Shown: piece by piece, positions 1 to 7,086 of the stretch
How the letters are laid out: each line of letters begins with the position of its first letter
Numbering within the stretch: position 1 is the stretch's first letter
Position numbers and translations under genes: made by a program
Notes under the pieces: generated by a model
Told to the model about the DNA's origin: nothing
Seen by the model: the letters and a program-made list of their open reading frames with translations, nothing else
The model's database searches: none
Assembly: GCA_022701925.1 (NCBI GenBank)
Contig: JAKONM010000076.1
Span: 1 to 11,879 of the forward strand
Direction: 5' to 3'
Length of the DNA: 11,879 bases
Source: Microbacteriaceae bacterium
GTDB taxonomy: Bacteria > Actinomycetota > Actinomycetes > Actinomycetales > Microbacteriaceae

Positions 1-1381
1 CCTCGTGCACGGCGGCGTAGTACCGCTGCGCGTAGAGGTCGTGCATGCGTTCGGGGTCGCTGCCGTCGGCCCACACCGCGTCGACCGGGATGCGCTCGCC
101 GAAGTCCGTCTTCAGCGCGTCGACGCCCTGCCGCAGCAGTCGGCGCAGGTGCCCCTGGAACCAGGCGGTCGCCGCGGGGCTGGTGAAGTCGACGATCCCC
201 ATCCCGGCCTGCCACAGGTCCCACTGCCACACCGATCCGTCGGGGCGGCGCAGCAGGTGCCCGGCGGCCGCGGCCTCCGCGAACAGGGCGGAGCGCTGCG
301 CGACGTAGGGGTTGATCCAGACGCTGACCCGGAGGCCGCGGTCGTGCAGCCGCGACAGCATCCCCTCCGGATCGGGGAAGACGCGCGCGTCCCAGGTGAA
401 GTCGCACCAGTCGAACTCGCGCATCCAGAAGCAGTCGAAGTGGAAGACCGACAGCGGCAGGTCGCGGTCGCGCACGCCGTCGAGCACGGCGCCGACCGAC
501 GCCTCGTCGTAGTCGGTCGTGAAGCTGGTGCTGAGCCACGGGCCGTAGCTCCACGCCGGCACCTCCGGGGGCCGGCCGGTCAGCGCGGTGTACCGCTCGA
601 GGATCGCGGCGGGCGTGTCGCCCGCGATCACGAAGTACTCCAGCGACTCGCCCGCGACGGAGAACTGCACCTTCTGCACCGTCTCGGAGCCGACCTCGAC
701 GGACACGTGGCCCGGTTCGTTCACGAAGACGCCCCAGCCTGCGTCGGTCAGCCAGAAGGGCACGTTCTTGTAGGCCTGCTCGCTGGAGGTGCCGCCGTCG
801 GCGTTCCACAGGTCGACGGTCTGCCCGTTCTTGACCAGCGGGCCGAAGCGCTCGCCCAGGCCGAACACCTGCGTGTCGACGCCCAGGTCCAGCTGCTCGC
901 GCACGTACGCCGGAGCGAGGGGCAGGCCGAGCGGCGGGCGGTCGACCTGCGCGTCCGCGGCCAGCCGGATCCAGGCGGGGGCGCCGTCGCCGCTGCCCGT
1001 CAGCGGCCGTCCGCCGGCGGCGAAGCGCAGGTCCCAGGGGGCGCCGCGCGACACGGCGGCGGTGAGCGAGCCGCTCGTCACGACGGCCCGGTCGTCCTCG
1101 ACCACCACGTCGCCGTCGCCGTCGGCGGGCGCGACGTCGAAGCGCAGCGCCTCGCCGCCGCCGACGTGGTGCTCGATGCGCACCCGCAGCACGTCGCGCA
1201 GGTACGGCTGCACGATGACCGTCAGCACCGGCAGGTTGAGCGTGTCGCCCCGGGAGGCCACCGCCTTCGTCGGCGCGGTGACGACGAGCGCCCCGTCCCG
1301 GACCCCCAGGTCGTACGCGTGCCGCGCGGCACGGGCCTCGACGCCCGGTCGCAGCTGCCAGAAGCCGTCGGTGAATCGCAC
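1..1381 (-). CDS. yicI: Alpha-xylosidase, GH31 (YicI type), partial, C-terminus beyond left edge
   Basis: GH31 alpha-xylosidase that removes non-reducing alpha-linked xylose from isoprimeverose and xyloglucan fragments, probably in the cytoplasm since no signal peptide is seen. The 460 visible residues correspond to roughly the first 60% of E. coli YicI (772 aa). They begin MRFTDGFWQLRPGVEA, as in YicI, followed by an N-terminal beta-sandwich (about 1-260) and the start of the catalytic barrel. Diagnostic stretches are VFGLGERFG (172-180), VFHFDCFWM (312-320), VSVWINPY (352-359) and KTDFGERIP (424-432); by family knowledge Asp426 is the nucleophile (Asp416 in E. coli). The acid/base Asp lies beyond the edge. 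The GTG start at 1381-1379 gives the family N-terminus and is preceded by GAGAGG at 8 nt spacing. It diverges from chvE across a region with two LacI-type operator candidates. Isoprimeverose or xyloglucan oligosaccharides are inferred substrates; other alpha-xylosides are possible. Confidence 0.93.
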   Translation of the reverse strand, partial: MRFTDGFWQLRPGVEARAARHAYDLGVRDGALVVTAPTKAVASRGDTLNLPVLTVIVQPYLRDVLRVRIEHHVGGGEALRFDVAPADGDGDVVVEDDRAVVTSGSLTAAVSRGAPWDLRFAAGGRPLTGSGDGAPAWIRLAADAQVDRPPLGLPLAPAYVREQLDLGVDTQVFGLGERFGPLVKNGQTVDLWNADGGTSSEQAYKNVPFWLTDAGWGVFVNEPGHVSVEVGSETVQKVQFSVAGESLEYFVIAGDTPAAILERYTALTGRPPEVPAWSYGPWLSTSFTTDYDEASVGAVLDGVRDRDLPLSVFHFDCFWMREFDWCDFTWDARVFPDPEGMLSRLHDRGLRVSVWINPYVAQRSALFAEAAAAGHLLRRPDGSVWQWDLWQAGMGIVDFTSPAATAWFQGHLRRLLRQGVDALKTDFGERIPVDAVWADGSDPERMHDLYAQRYYAAVHE

Positions 1382-1400
1382 GGCACCAGCCTCTCAGCAC

Positions 1401-1417
1401 GCCCCCGTCCGGGGGGC
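1401..1417 (-). promoter_or_regulatory. GC hairpin in the presumed yicI leader, just upstream of its ribosome binding site
   Basis: GCCCCC (1401-1406) pairs with GGGGGC (1412-1417) around a 5-nt loop. In the yicI message it would lie 5 nt upstream of GAGAGG (1390-1395). It could affect ribosome access, but six G:C pairs in so GC-rich a genome can arise by chance. No function is shown. Confidence 0.3.
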
Positions 1418-1436
1418 ATCCCCGCCGCTGCGCCGG

Positions 1437-1448
1437 ATGAGCGCTCAC
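1437..1448. promoter_or_regulatory. LacI-family operator candidate 1 (yicI-proximal)
   Basis: ATGAGCGCTCAC contains the perfect 10-bp palindrome TGAGCGCTCA (1438-1447) with the central CG typical of LacI/GalR-family operators. The palindrome equals the core of the symmetric E. coli lac operator. It shares the pattern RTGANCGNTCAC with the second site, 103 bp away centre to centre. It lies 56 bp upstream of the yicI start and so is well placed to control that gene. The regulator encoded at 5886-6893 is the natural candidate; binding is inferred. Confidence 0.6.
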
Positions 1449-1454
1449 TCGCGA

Positions 1455-1473
1455 AGGTCACGGCCAGGTCACG
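1455..1473 (+). repeat. Tandem direct repeat AGGTCACG, period 11 bp
   Basis: AGGTCACG occurs at 1455-1462 and again at 1466-1473, so the copies sit on the same DNA face about one helical turn apart. They lie between the two operator candidates. This could be a site for a dimeric direct-repeat binding regulator; no such regulator is encoded in the window and chance is possible. Confidence 0.4.
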
Positions 1474-1499
1474 ATCCGCGCGACGCGGTGTCGACCGGC

Positions 1500-1528
1500 T
1501 TGCATTCCGGCGTGCGCAGGGGCACCAT
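1500..1528 (+). promoter_or_regulatory. Weak candidate promoter for chvE-mmsA-mmsB
   Basis: TTGCAT (1500-1505) as a -35 element is followed after 17 bp by CACCAT (1523-1528) as a poor -10. A start near 1535 would place operator candidate 2 across the first transcribed bases, a usual arrangement for LacI-type repression. The -10 matches the consensus at only three positions, so this is tentative. Confidence 0.25.
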
Positions 1529-1539
1529 CTGTCCCGGAT

Positions 1540-1551
1540 GTGACCGATCAC
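1540..1551. promoter_or_regulatory. LacI-family operator candidate 2 (transporter side)
   Basis: GTGACCGATCAC sits inside a longer imperfect palindrome, TGTGACCGATCACA (1539-1552), in which six of seven base pairs are symmetric and the centre is CG. It fits the same RTGANCGNTCAC pattern as site 1. It resembles a CRP/GlxR site, but the TGTGA and TCACA arms are separated by 4 rather than 6 bp, which favours a LacI-type regulator. A further small palindrome, TGTGCACA, follows at 1557-1564. Confidence 0.55.
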
Positions 1552-1573
1552 AACGGTGTGCACATCGGTACGA

Positions 1574-1628
1574 CGAGGGCGTCACGCAACCAGTCCCGCC
1601 CTCGCTCAGCCGTGCGCGCTCCTGCGCG
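1574..1628 (+). promoter_or_regulatory. Two successive hairpins in the presumed chvE leader
   Basis: CGAGGGCG (1574-1581) pairs with CGCCCTCG (1597-1604) around a 15-nt loop. CGCGC (1615-1619) then pairs with GCGCG (1624-1628) around TCCT. If transcription starts near the second operator, the leader would be about 200 nt and structured. I recognise no riboswitch class. Apart from these hairpins, the operators and the direct repeat, I see nothing else in the 352-bp gap 1382-1733. Confidence 0.3.
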
Positions 1629-1733
1629 AGGTCGCTCCTCACGGTCCGCCGACGGCACCCCGCCGGCTACGGAACCCGTTCCTCGCACCACAGCGATACG
1701 AAGACGTCCTCGCGGACACGAAAGGAACCCCTC

Positions 1734-2885
1734 GTGAAGTTCAAGAAGGTGACCACCGGCATCGCCGCCGTCGGCATCGCGTTCTCCCTCGCCGCCTGCT
1801 CGGGCGCCGGCGGTCGCGGCAGCGACACGCCCGCCAGCGGTTCCGCCGCCGCGGACGCCAACAAGGGCGCCCTGGTGGGCGTCGCCATGCCGACCAAGAC
1901 CTCCAGCCGCTGGATCTCCGACGGCGACGAGGTGCAGAAGGACCTCGAGGCCGCCGGCTACAAGGTGGACCTGGAGTACGCGAACGACTCCATCCCCACC
2001 CAGGTGCAGCAGGTCGGCAACATGATCACCAAGGGCGCCAAGGTCCTGATCATCGCCTCCGTCGACGGCACCGCCCTGACCGACCAGCTCGAGGCCGCCG
2101 CCAAGAAGGGCGTCAAGGTCATCGCCTACGACCGCCTGATCAACGGCTCGCCGAACGTCGACTACTACACGACGTTCGACAACTACAAGGTCGGCGTGCA
2201 GCAGGCGACGAGCCTGCTGACGGGCCTGGGCCTGCTCGACGCCGACGGCAACAAGACCGACGAGAAGGGCCCGTTCAACATCGAGCTCTTCGCCGGCAGC
2301 CCCGACGACAACAACGCGACGTTCTTCTTCAACGGCGCCATGGCGACGCTGAAGCCGTACATCGACGACAAGACGCTGGTCGTCGGCTCCGGCCAGACCG
2401 CCTTCAACCAGGTCGCCACGCTGCGTTGGGACCCGGCCACGGCCAAGGCCCGCATGCAGAACCTGATCGCCAAGTCCTACTCGGGCGGCAAGAAGGTGGA
2501 CGGCGTGCTGTCGCCCTACGACGGCATCTCCATCGGCATCATCTCCGCGCTGACCGGCGCGGGCTACGACTCGAAGACCGGCTCGGGCAGCAAGCCCCTG
2601 CCGATCATCACGGGTCAGGACGCCGAGCTGCCCTCGGTCAAGTCCATCGTGGCCGGTGCGCAGTACTCCACCATCTACAAGGACACCCGCAAGCTGGCGG
2701 TCCAGGCCGCGAAGATGGCGGACGACATCCTGACGGGCCAGCAGGTCGAGACGAACGACACCAAGTCGTACAACAACAAGGTGAAGGTCGTCCCGTCCTA
2801 CCTGTTCCAGTCGACGATCGTGACGAAGGACAACTACGAGGACGTGCTGATCAAGGGCGGCTACTACAAGCAGTCCCAGCTCTGA
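1734..2885 (+). CDS. chvE: Multiple monosaccharide ABC transporter, substrate-binding lipoprotein (ChvE-like)
   Basis: Extracytoplasmic, lipid-anchored periplasmic-binding-protein type I receptor that captures monosaccharides (the family binds xylose, arabinose, galactose and glucose) and delivers them to the MmsA/MmsB importer encoded next. The 383-aa product has a signal peptide with basic start VKFKKVTT and lipobox LAAC, with Cys22 as the lipidated residue. A low-complexity Gly/Ser/Ala linker (23-46) follows, then the binding fold from GVAMPT (49-54). AYDRLI (131-136) is the hinge-side sugar-binding stretch typical of ChvE. The GTG at 1734 is chosen because AAAGGA (1721-1726) lies 7 nt upstream and the signal peptide starts there; the open frame continues upstream but is not protein-like. 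Codons are almost all G/C-ending with AAG for Lys, as in a strongly expressed gene. Operator candidates upstream suggest repression. Exact sugar unknown; xylose is inferred from the yicI neighbour. Confidence 0.93.
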   Translation: MKFKKVTTGIAAVGIAFSLAACSGAGGRGSDTPASGSAAADANKGALVGVAMPTKTSSRWISDGDEVQKDLEAAGYKVDLEYANDSIPTQVQQVGNMITKGAKVLIIASVDGTALTDQLEAAAKKGVKVIAYDRLINGSPNVDYYTTFDNYKVGVQQATSLLTGLGLLDADGNKTDEKGPFNIELFAGSPDDNNATFFFNGAMATLKPYIDDKTLVVGSGQTAFNQVATLRWDPATAKARMQNLIAKSYSGGKKVDGVLSPYDGISIGIISALTGAGYDSKTGSGSKPLPIITGQDAELPSVKSIVAGAQYSTIYKDTRKLAVQAAKMADDILTGQQVETNDTKSYNNKVKVVPSYLFQSTIVTKDNYEDVLIKGGYYKQSQL

Positions 2886-2902
2886 TCCAGTCGTGATTCA
2901 CC

Positions 2903-2934
2903 CGTGGCGGGCCGGACCCATCCGGCCCGCCACG
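2903..2934 (+). terminator. 14-bp intercistronic hairpin after chvE
   Basis: A perfect 14-bp stem (2903-2916 with 2921-2934) closes a CCCA loop 17 nt after the chvE stop. No U-run follows, so complete termination is unlikely. It may stop some transcripts or block 3' exonucleases, giving more binding protein than ATPase and permease. Such hairpins are known between binding-protein and transporter genes in other ABC operons. Confidence 0.7.
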
Positions 2935-2981
2935 AGTGCTGTACCCCGTCGGCACCAGTGTGAGAAGACGAAGGAGTCAAG

Positions 2982-4523
2982 ATGACCACCATCCTCGAGA
3001 TGCGTGACATCACGAAGACGTTCCCCGGCGTGAAGGCGCTGCAGAACGTCACCATCAAGGTCGAGCGCGGCACCGTGCACGCCATCTGCGGCGAGAACGG
3101 CGCGGGCAAGTCGACCCTGATGAAGGTGCTGTCCGGGGTCTACCCCCACGGCACGTTCGACGGCCAGATCCTGTTCGAGGACCAGCCCGTCGAGTTCAGG
3201 ACCATCAACGATTCCGAGGCCGCCGGCGTCGTGATCATCCACCAGGAGCTGGCGCTCAGCCCCTTCCTGTCGATCGCAGAGAACATCTACCTCGGCAACG
3301 AGCAGGCCAAGCGCGGCTTCATCGACTGGAACAAGACCAACCTCGAGGCCTCGAAGCTGCTCGCGCGCGTCGGCCTGAAGGACAACCCGATCACCAAGGT
3401 GATCGACATCGGGGTCGGCAAGCAGCAGCTGGTCGAGATCGCCAAGGCGCTCTCGAAGCGGGTGAAGCTGCTGATCCTCGACGAGCCCACGGCGGCCCTC
3501 AACGACGACGACTCCGCCCACCTGCTCGACCTGATCAAGCACCTGCGCGAGCAGGGCATCACCTGCATCATCATCAGCCACAAGCTGAACGAGATCGAGG
3601 AGATCGCCGACGCCGTCACGATCATCCGCGACGGCCGCACGATCGAGACCCTCGACATGCACGCCGGCGAGGTGAACGAGGACCGGATCATCCGCGGGAT
3701 GGTCGGTCGCGACCTCGAGAGCCGCTACCCCGACCACACCTCGCACGTCGGCGAGGAGCTGCTGCGCATCGAGGACTGGACGGTGCACCACCCGATCGAC
3801 CGCAGCCGCAAGGTCGTCGACGGTGCGAACGTCATGGTGCGCGCCGGCGAGATCGTCGGCATCGCGGGCCTGATGGGCGCGGGCCGCACCGAGCTCGCGA
3901 TGAGCGTCTTCGGCCACAGCTACGGGACCGGCATCAGCGGGAAGCTGTACAAGCGCGGCAAGGAGATCACGGTCAAGAACGTGCCGCAGGCGGTCGCCGC
4001 CGGCATCGCGTACGCGACCGAGGACCGCAAGCGCTACGGCCTGAACCTGATCGACGACATCAAGCGGAACGTGTCCGGCTCCGCGCTCGGCAAGCTGGCG
4101 AACTTCGCCGGCTTCGTCAACGCCCCGGAGGAGACCCAGGTCGCCAACGGGTACCGCAAGAGCATGAACATCAAGGCCCCCACGGTGGCCGCGATCACGG
4201 GGAAGCTCTCGGGCGGCAACCAGCAGAAGGTCGTGCTGTCGCAGTGGCTCTTCTCCGACCCCGAGGTGCTCATCCTCGACGAGCCGACCCGCGGCATCGA
4301 CGTGGGCGCGAAGTACGAGATCTACACGATCATCAACCAGCTCGCGGACCAGGGGAAGGGCGTGATCGTCATCTCCTCCGAGCTGCCGGAGCTGCTCGGC
4401 ATCTGCGACCGCATCTACACGCTCTCCGAGGGCCACATCACCGCGGACGTGCCGCGGGAAGAGGCCACCGCCGAGCACCTCATGCAGTTCATGACCAAGT
4501 TCAGAGAGGCCGCCGAAGCATGA
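2982..4523 (+). CDS. mmsA: Multiple monosaccharide ABC transporter, ATP-binding protein (double ATPase)
   Basis: Cytoplasmic ATPase that powers sugar uptake through MmsB. The 513 aa comprise two fused ABC domains, as in RbsA, XylG and GguA. Domain 1 has Walker A GENGAGKST (37-45), Q-loop HQEL (Q88), Walker B LLILDEP (163-169) and switch His200; its signature region is the non-standard IGVGKQQLVEIAKAL (143-157) usual for this family. Domain 2 has a degenerate Walker A GLMGAGRTE (296-304) lacking the lysine, a good signature LSGGNQQKV (409-417), Walker B VLILDEPTRGID (429-440), and Ser in place of the switch His (VISSE). Thus composite ATP sites are expected. The ATG at 2982 has AAGGAG (2971-2976) 5 nt upstream. 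It follows chvE after 96 nt containing a hairpin and overlaps mmsB by 4 nt (ATGA). Known synonyms are GguA-like; sugar specificity comes from the binding protein. Confidence 0.95.
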   Translation: MTTILEMRDITKTFPGVKALQNVTIKVERGTVHAICGENGAGKSTLMKVLSGVYPHGTFDGQILFEDQPVEFRTINDSEAAGVVIIHQELALSPFLSIAENIYLGNEQAKRGFIDWNKTNLEASKLLARVGLKDNPITKVIDIGVGKQQLVEIAKALSKRVKLLILDEPTAALNDDDSAHLLDLIKHLREQGITCIIISHKLNEIEEIADAVTIIRDGRTIETLDMHAGEVNEDRIIRGMVGRDLESRYPDHTSHVGEELLRIEDWTVHHPIDRSRKVVDGANVMVRAGEIVGIAGLMGAGRTELAMSVFGHSYGTGISGKLYKRGKEITVKNVPQAVAAGIAYATEDRKRYGLNLIDDIKRNVSGSALGKLANFAGFVNAPEETQVANGYRKSMNIKAPTVAAITGKLSGGNQQKVVLSQWLFSDPEVLILDEPTRGIDVGAKYEIYTIINQLADQGKGVIVISSELPELLGICDRIYTLSEGHITADVPREEATAEHLMQFMTKFREAAEA

Positions 4524-5761
4524 CCGACACCAAGAAGCGTCCGGAGGGGATGAGCCCCCAGACGATCGACGTGCGCGAGCCCGCAGCCAACGGGGCGGCG
4601 GCGGCGTTCCGCTACCTGACGGGCCAGTTCCGCCAGATCGGCCTGTTCCTGGCGCTGATCGTCATCGTGGCGTTCTTCCAGATCACGACCGGCGGCATCA
4701 CGCTGCAGCCGGACAACGTCTCGAACATCATCATCCAGAACAGCTACATCCTGATCCTCGCGGTCGGCATGGTCATGGTGATCATCGCCGGGCACATCGA
4801 CCTGTCGGTCGGGTCCGTCGTCGCCTTCGTCGGCGCGGTGTCGGGCGTCCTGATGACCCGAGTCGGCCTGCCCTTCTGGCTCGCGATCATCCTGTGCCTG
4901 GTGCTCGGCGCGATCATCGGCGCCTGGCAGGGGTTCTGGGTCGCGTACTTCGGCATCCCCGCCTTCATCGTGACCCTGGCGGGCATGCTGATCTTCCGCG
5001 GCGCGGCGTTCATCGCGCTGGGCAACCAGCAGATCTCCCCGTTCCCGGACCCGTTCCGCGCGATCGGCTCGGGGTTCCTGCCGACGCTCGGCGACAGCGG
5101 GTACGAACCGATCACCGTGATCATCGGCCTGCTGGCGATCGTCTCGATCGTCGCGACCGGTCTTCGCGGCCGCCTGACCCGCAAGAAGTACGCGCTGGAG
5201 GACGAGCCGATCTGGTGGTTCTCCCTGAAGCTGGTCGCGATGATCGGCCTGGTCCTGCTGGTGACGCTGCTGCTCGCCAGCTACAACGGCACCCCGGTCG
5301 TCCTGATCATCCTGGGCGTGCTGGTCGTCGTGTACACCGCGGTGATGGGGCGCACGGTCTTCGGCCGCCACATCTACGCGATCGGCGGCAACCTGGCGGC
5401 GGCGACGCTGTCGGGCGTCAAGACCAAGCGCGTCACGTTCCTGATCTTCGTGAACATGGGCGTGCTGGCGGCCCTCGCCGGCATGGTCTTCACGGCCGGC
5501 CTGAACCTGGCCTCGCCCAGCGCGGGCAACGGGTTCGAGCTGGACGCCATCTCCGCCGTGTTCATCGGCGGCGCGGCGGTGACGGGCGGCATCGGCACCA
5601 TCCCCGGCGCCATCATCGGCGGTCTGATCATCGGCGTGCTGAACAACGGCATGTCGATCCTCGGCATCGGCATCGAGTACCAGCAGCTGGTCAAGGGCCT
5701 CGTGCTGCTGGCCGCGGTGGCGTTCGACTTCTACAACAAGCGACGCGGCGGCAGCCGCTGA
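4520..5761 (+). CDS. mmsB: Multiple monosaccharide ABC transporter, permease
   Basis: Integral membrane permease forming the sugar channel with the ATPase MmsA. The 413-aa product is of the BPD_transp_2 (RbsC/XylH) family. It has a polar N-terminal tail (1-36), a first helix about 38-56, and further hydrophobic segments at about 75-92, 96-114, 119-140, 145-168, 197-214, 234-254, 259-276, 305-328, 343-378 and 388-404. GHIDLSVGS (91-99) is the family's conserved signature. The stretch about 170-285, with a charged loop RGRLTRKKYALEDEP (216-230), makes it longer than RbsC (about 320 aa) and matches the MmsB/GguB branch. Its ATG overlaps the mmsA stop (ATGA at 4520-4523), implying translational coupling; AGAGAGG (4503-4509) lies 10 nt before the start. 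It ends the transporter operon before a large hairpin. Confidence 0.95.
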   Translation: MTDTKKRPEGMSPQTIDVREPAANGAAAAFRYLTGQFRQIGLFLALIVIVAFFQITTGGITLQPDNVSNIIIQNSYILILAVGMVMVIIAGHIDLSVGSVVAFVGAVSGVLMTRVGLPFWLAIILCLVLGAIIGAWQGFWVAYFGIPAFIVTLAGMLIFRGAAFIALGNQQISPFPDPFRAIGSGFLPTLGDSGYEPITVIIGLLAIVSIVATGLRGRLTRKKYALEDEPIWWFSLKLVAMIGLVLLVTLLLASYNGTPVVLIILGVLVVVYTAVMGRTVFGRHIYAIGGNLAAATLSGVKTKRVTFLIFVNMGVLAALAGMVFTAGLNLASPSAGNGFELDAISAVFIGGAAVTGGIGTIPGAIIGGLIIGVLNNGMSILGIGIEYQQLVKGLVLLAAVAFDFYNKRRGGSR

Positions 5762-5766
5762 TCGCT

Positions 5767-5824
5767 CGGCGCCGCCCTCCGCGTCCGCACCCCGCCCGGG
5801 TCGCGGAGGCGGAGGGCGGCGCCG
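5767..5824 (+). terminator. 16-bp hairpin between mmsB and the repressor gene
   Basis: An uninterrupted 16-bp arm (5767-5782) pairs with 5809-5824 around a 26-nt loop, starting 6 nt after the mmsB stop. An alternative pairing of CCTCCGCG (5776-5783) with CGCGGAGG (5802-5809) is possible. There is no U-tract. It is probably the operon's end or an attenuator before the repressor gene; the rest of the 124-bp gap shows only the repressor's ribosome binding site. Confidence 0.7.
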
Positions 5825-5885
5825 CTCCCGGCCCCTGCGCCGTCGTCCGCGATCACCGTCGATCCGTCCCGGGAGGGGGAGCACC

Positions 5886-6893
5886 GTGTCGATCCCGTCC
5901 CGCCCCGGCAAGCCGCCCTCGATCCGCGACGTCGCCCGCGAGGCCGGCGTCTCGCACCAGACCGTCTCCCGCGTCCTGAACGACCACCCGTCGATCCGCG
6001 AGGAGACCCGCCAGCGGGTGCTGACCGCGATGGCGCAGCTGCAGTACCGTCCGAACGCCGCGGCGCGGGCGCTCAGCTCCGCCCGGTCGCGCACGATCGG
6101 CGTGCTCGTCTCCAACCGCTCCCAGTACGGGCCCGCGCGCAGCATCGAGGCGATCGAGGCCGCCGCGACCCGCCGGGGCTGGTACGTCGCCACCGCCTCC
6201 GTGCGGTCGCCCGACGAGGACGCGCTGCGCGACGCGCTGGGCACGCTGATCGCCCAGGACATCGAGGGCCTGATCGTCGTGGCGCCCCAGGTGCGCGTGT
6301 TCGAGACCATCGAGGCCCTGGCGCCGCGCGTGCCCGTCATCACCCTGCGCGGCGACGTCGCCGACGGCGCCACGCCGGGGGTGGACGAGACCGCCGGCGC
6401 CCGGCTGGCCACCCGGCACCTGATCGAGCTGGGCCACACGACCATCCGGCACCTGGCCGGGCCCCGCGACTGGATCGAGGCGGACGCCCGGATGCAGGGC
6501 TTCCTGCACGAGCTGTCCGACCAGGACCTGCCCGTCCCCGTGCCGGTGCTGGGCGACTGGACCGCCGAGTTCGGCTACCGCGCGGGCCTGCAGCTGCTGC
6601 GGTGGCGCGACGCCACCGCCTACTTCTGCAGCAACGACCACATGGCGCTGGGCCTGATGCACGCCGCGCGCGAGCTGGGGCTCGACGTGCCGGGGGACGT
6701 GAGCATCGTCGGCTACGACGACGTGCCCGAGGCCGCCCACCTCTGGCCGCCGCTGACCACCGTGCGCCAGGACTTCGCCGAGCTGGGGCGGGGCTGCATC
6801 GCGATGCTGCTCGGCCCCGACCCGGACGAGCCGCCCCTCCGCCCGCTGGTGCCCCAGCTGGTGGTGCGCGCGACGACCGCCGCGCCCCGCTGA
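5886..6893 (+). CDS. LacI-family transcriptional repressor
   Basis: DNA-binding repressor, probably controlling the adjacent sugar genes and released by a sugar ligand. The 335-aa product has an N-terminal helix-turn-helix (about 12-33, SIRDVAREAGVSHQTVSRVL), a hinge helix region RPNAAARAL (55-63), and a type I periplasmic-binding-protein-like ligand domain (about 70-330). The latter includes DARMQGF (family arginine contact), SNDHMALG and IVGYDDVPEA, all standard for the family. The recognition helix VSHQTVSR (22-29) differs from E. coli LacI (VSYQTVSR) by a single residue. The GTG start at 5886 is supported by the purine-rich GGGAGGGGGA (5871-5880), 5 nt upstream, and by correct family length. 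It lies 124 nt after mmsB, same strand. The effector is not determined; xylose, isoprimeverose or a related sugar is inferred from context. Confidence 0.92.
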   Translation: MSIPSRPGKPPSIRDVAREAGVSHQTVSRVLNDHPSIREETRQRVLTAMAQLQYRPNAAARALSSARSRTIGVLVSNRSQYGPARSIEAIEAAATRRGWYVATASVRSPDEDALRDALGTLIAQDIEGLIVVAPQVRVFETIEALAPRVPVITLRGDVADGATPGVDETAGARLATRHLIELGHTTIRHLAGPRDWIEADARMQGFLHELSDQDLPVPVPVLGDWTAEFGYRAGLQLLRWRDATAYFCSNDHMALGLMHAARELGLDVPGDVSIVGYDDVPEAAHLWPPLTTVRQDFAELGRGCIAMLLGPDPDEPPLRPLVPQLVVRATTAAPR

Positions 6894-7086
6894 CGCCTCC
6901 TCGGTGCCCGGGCGTCGGGCTGCCGGGCTCGCCGCTCGACGTCGGTCTGAGCTCGTGGAGGTGGCATCGAGCGGGGAGTCGCGGACGCGGGCCGGGGGCG
7001 CTCGCCACCGAGTGCCGGTGTGGAGGCGTGGAAGCGGCGTCGAGCGGCAGGTCACCGGGGCGGGCGGGAGCAGGAGACGGCTCCGG

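Noticed and set aside
5..1543. Long plus-strand open frame opposite yicI
   Set aside because: It is Val/Arg/Gln/His-rich antisense translation of a clear GH31 gene, with no family resemblance; a shadow of GC-rich coding DNA.
1539..1552. CRP/GlxR-type site TGTGA...TCACA
   Set aside because: The arms are separated by 4 bp, whereas CRP and GlxR sites need 6; the CG centre and the match to the other palindrome favour a LacI-type site.
789..1733. N-terminal extension of the sugar-binding protein frame
   Set aside because: The extension overlaps the yicI gene and its control region, while the GTG at 1734 has a ribosome binding site and begins a proper lipoprotein signal peptide.
2898..4478. Long minus-strand frame opposite mmsA
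   Set aside because: Asp/Val/Leu/His-rich antisense reading of a gene with all ABC ATPase motifs.
6931..7048. 11-bp inverted repeat GCCGCTCGACG and complement in the gap before rsmA
   Set aside because: The arms are about 96 bp apart, the sequence is GC-rich, and no mobile element or recombinase is present, so no function is claimed.
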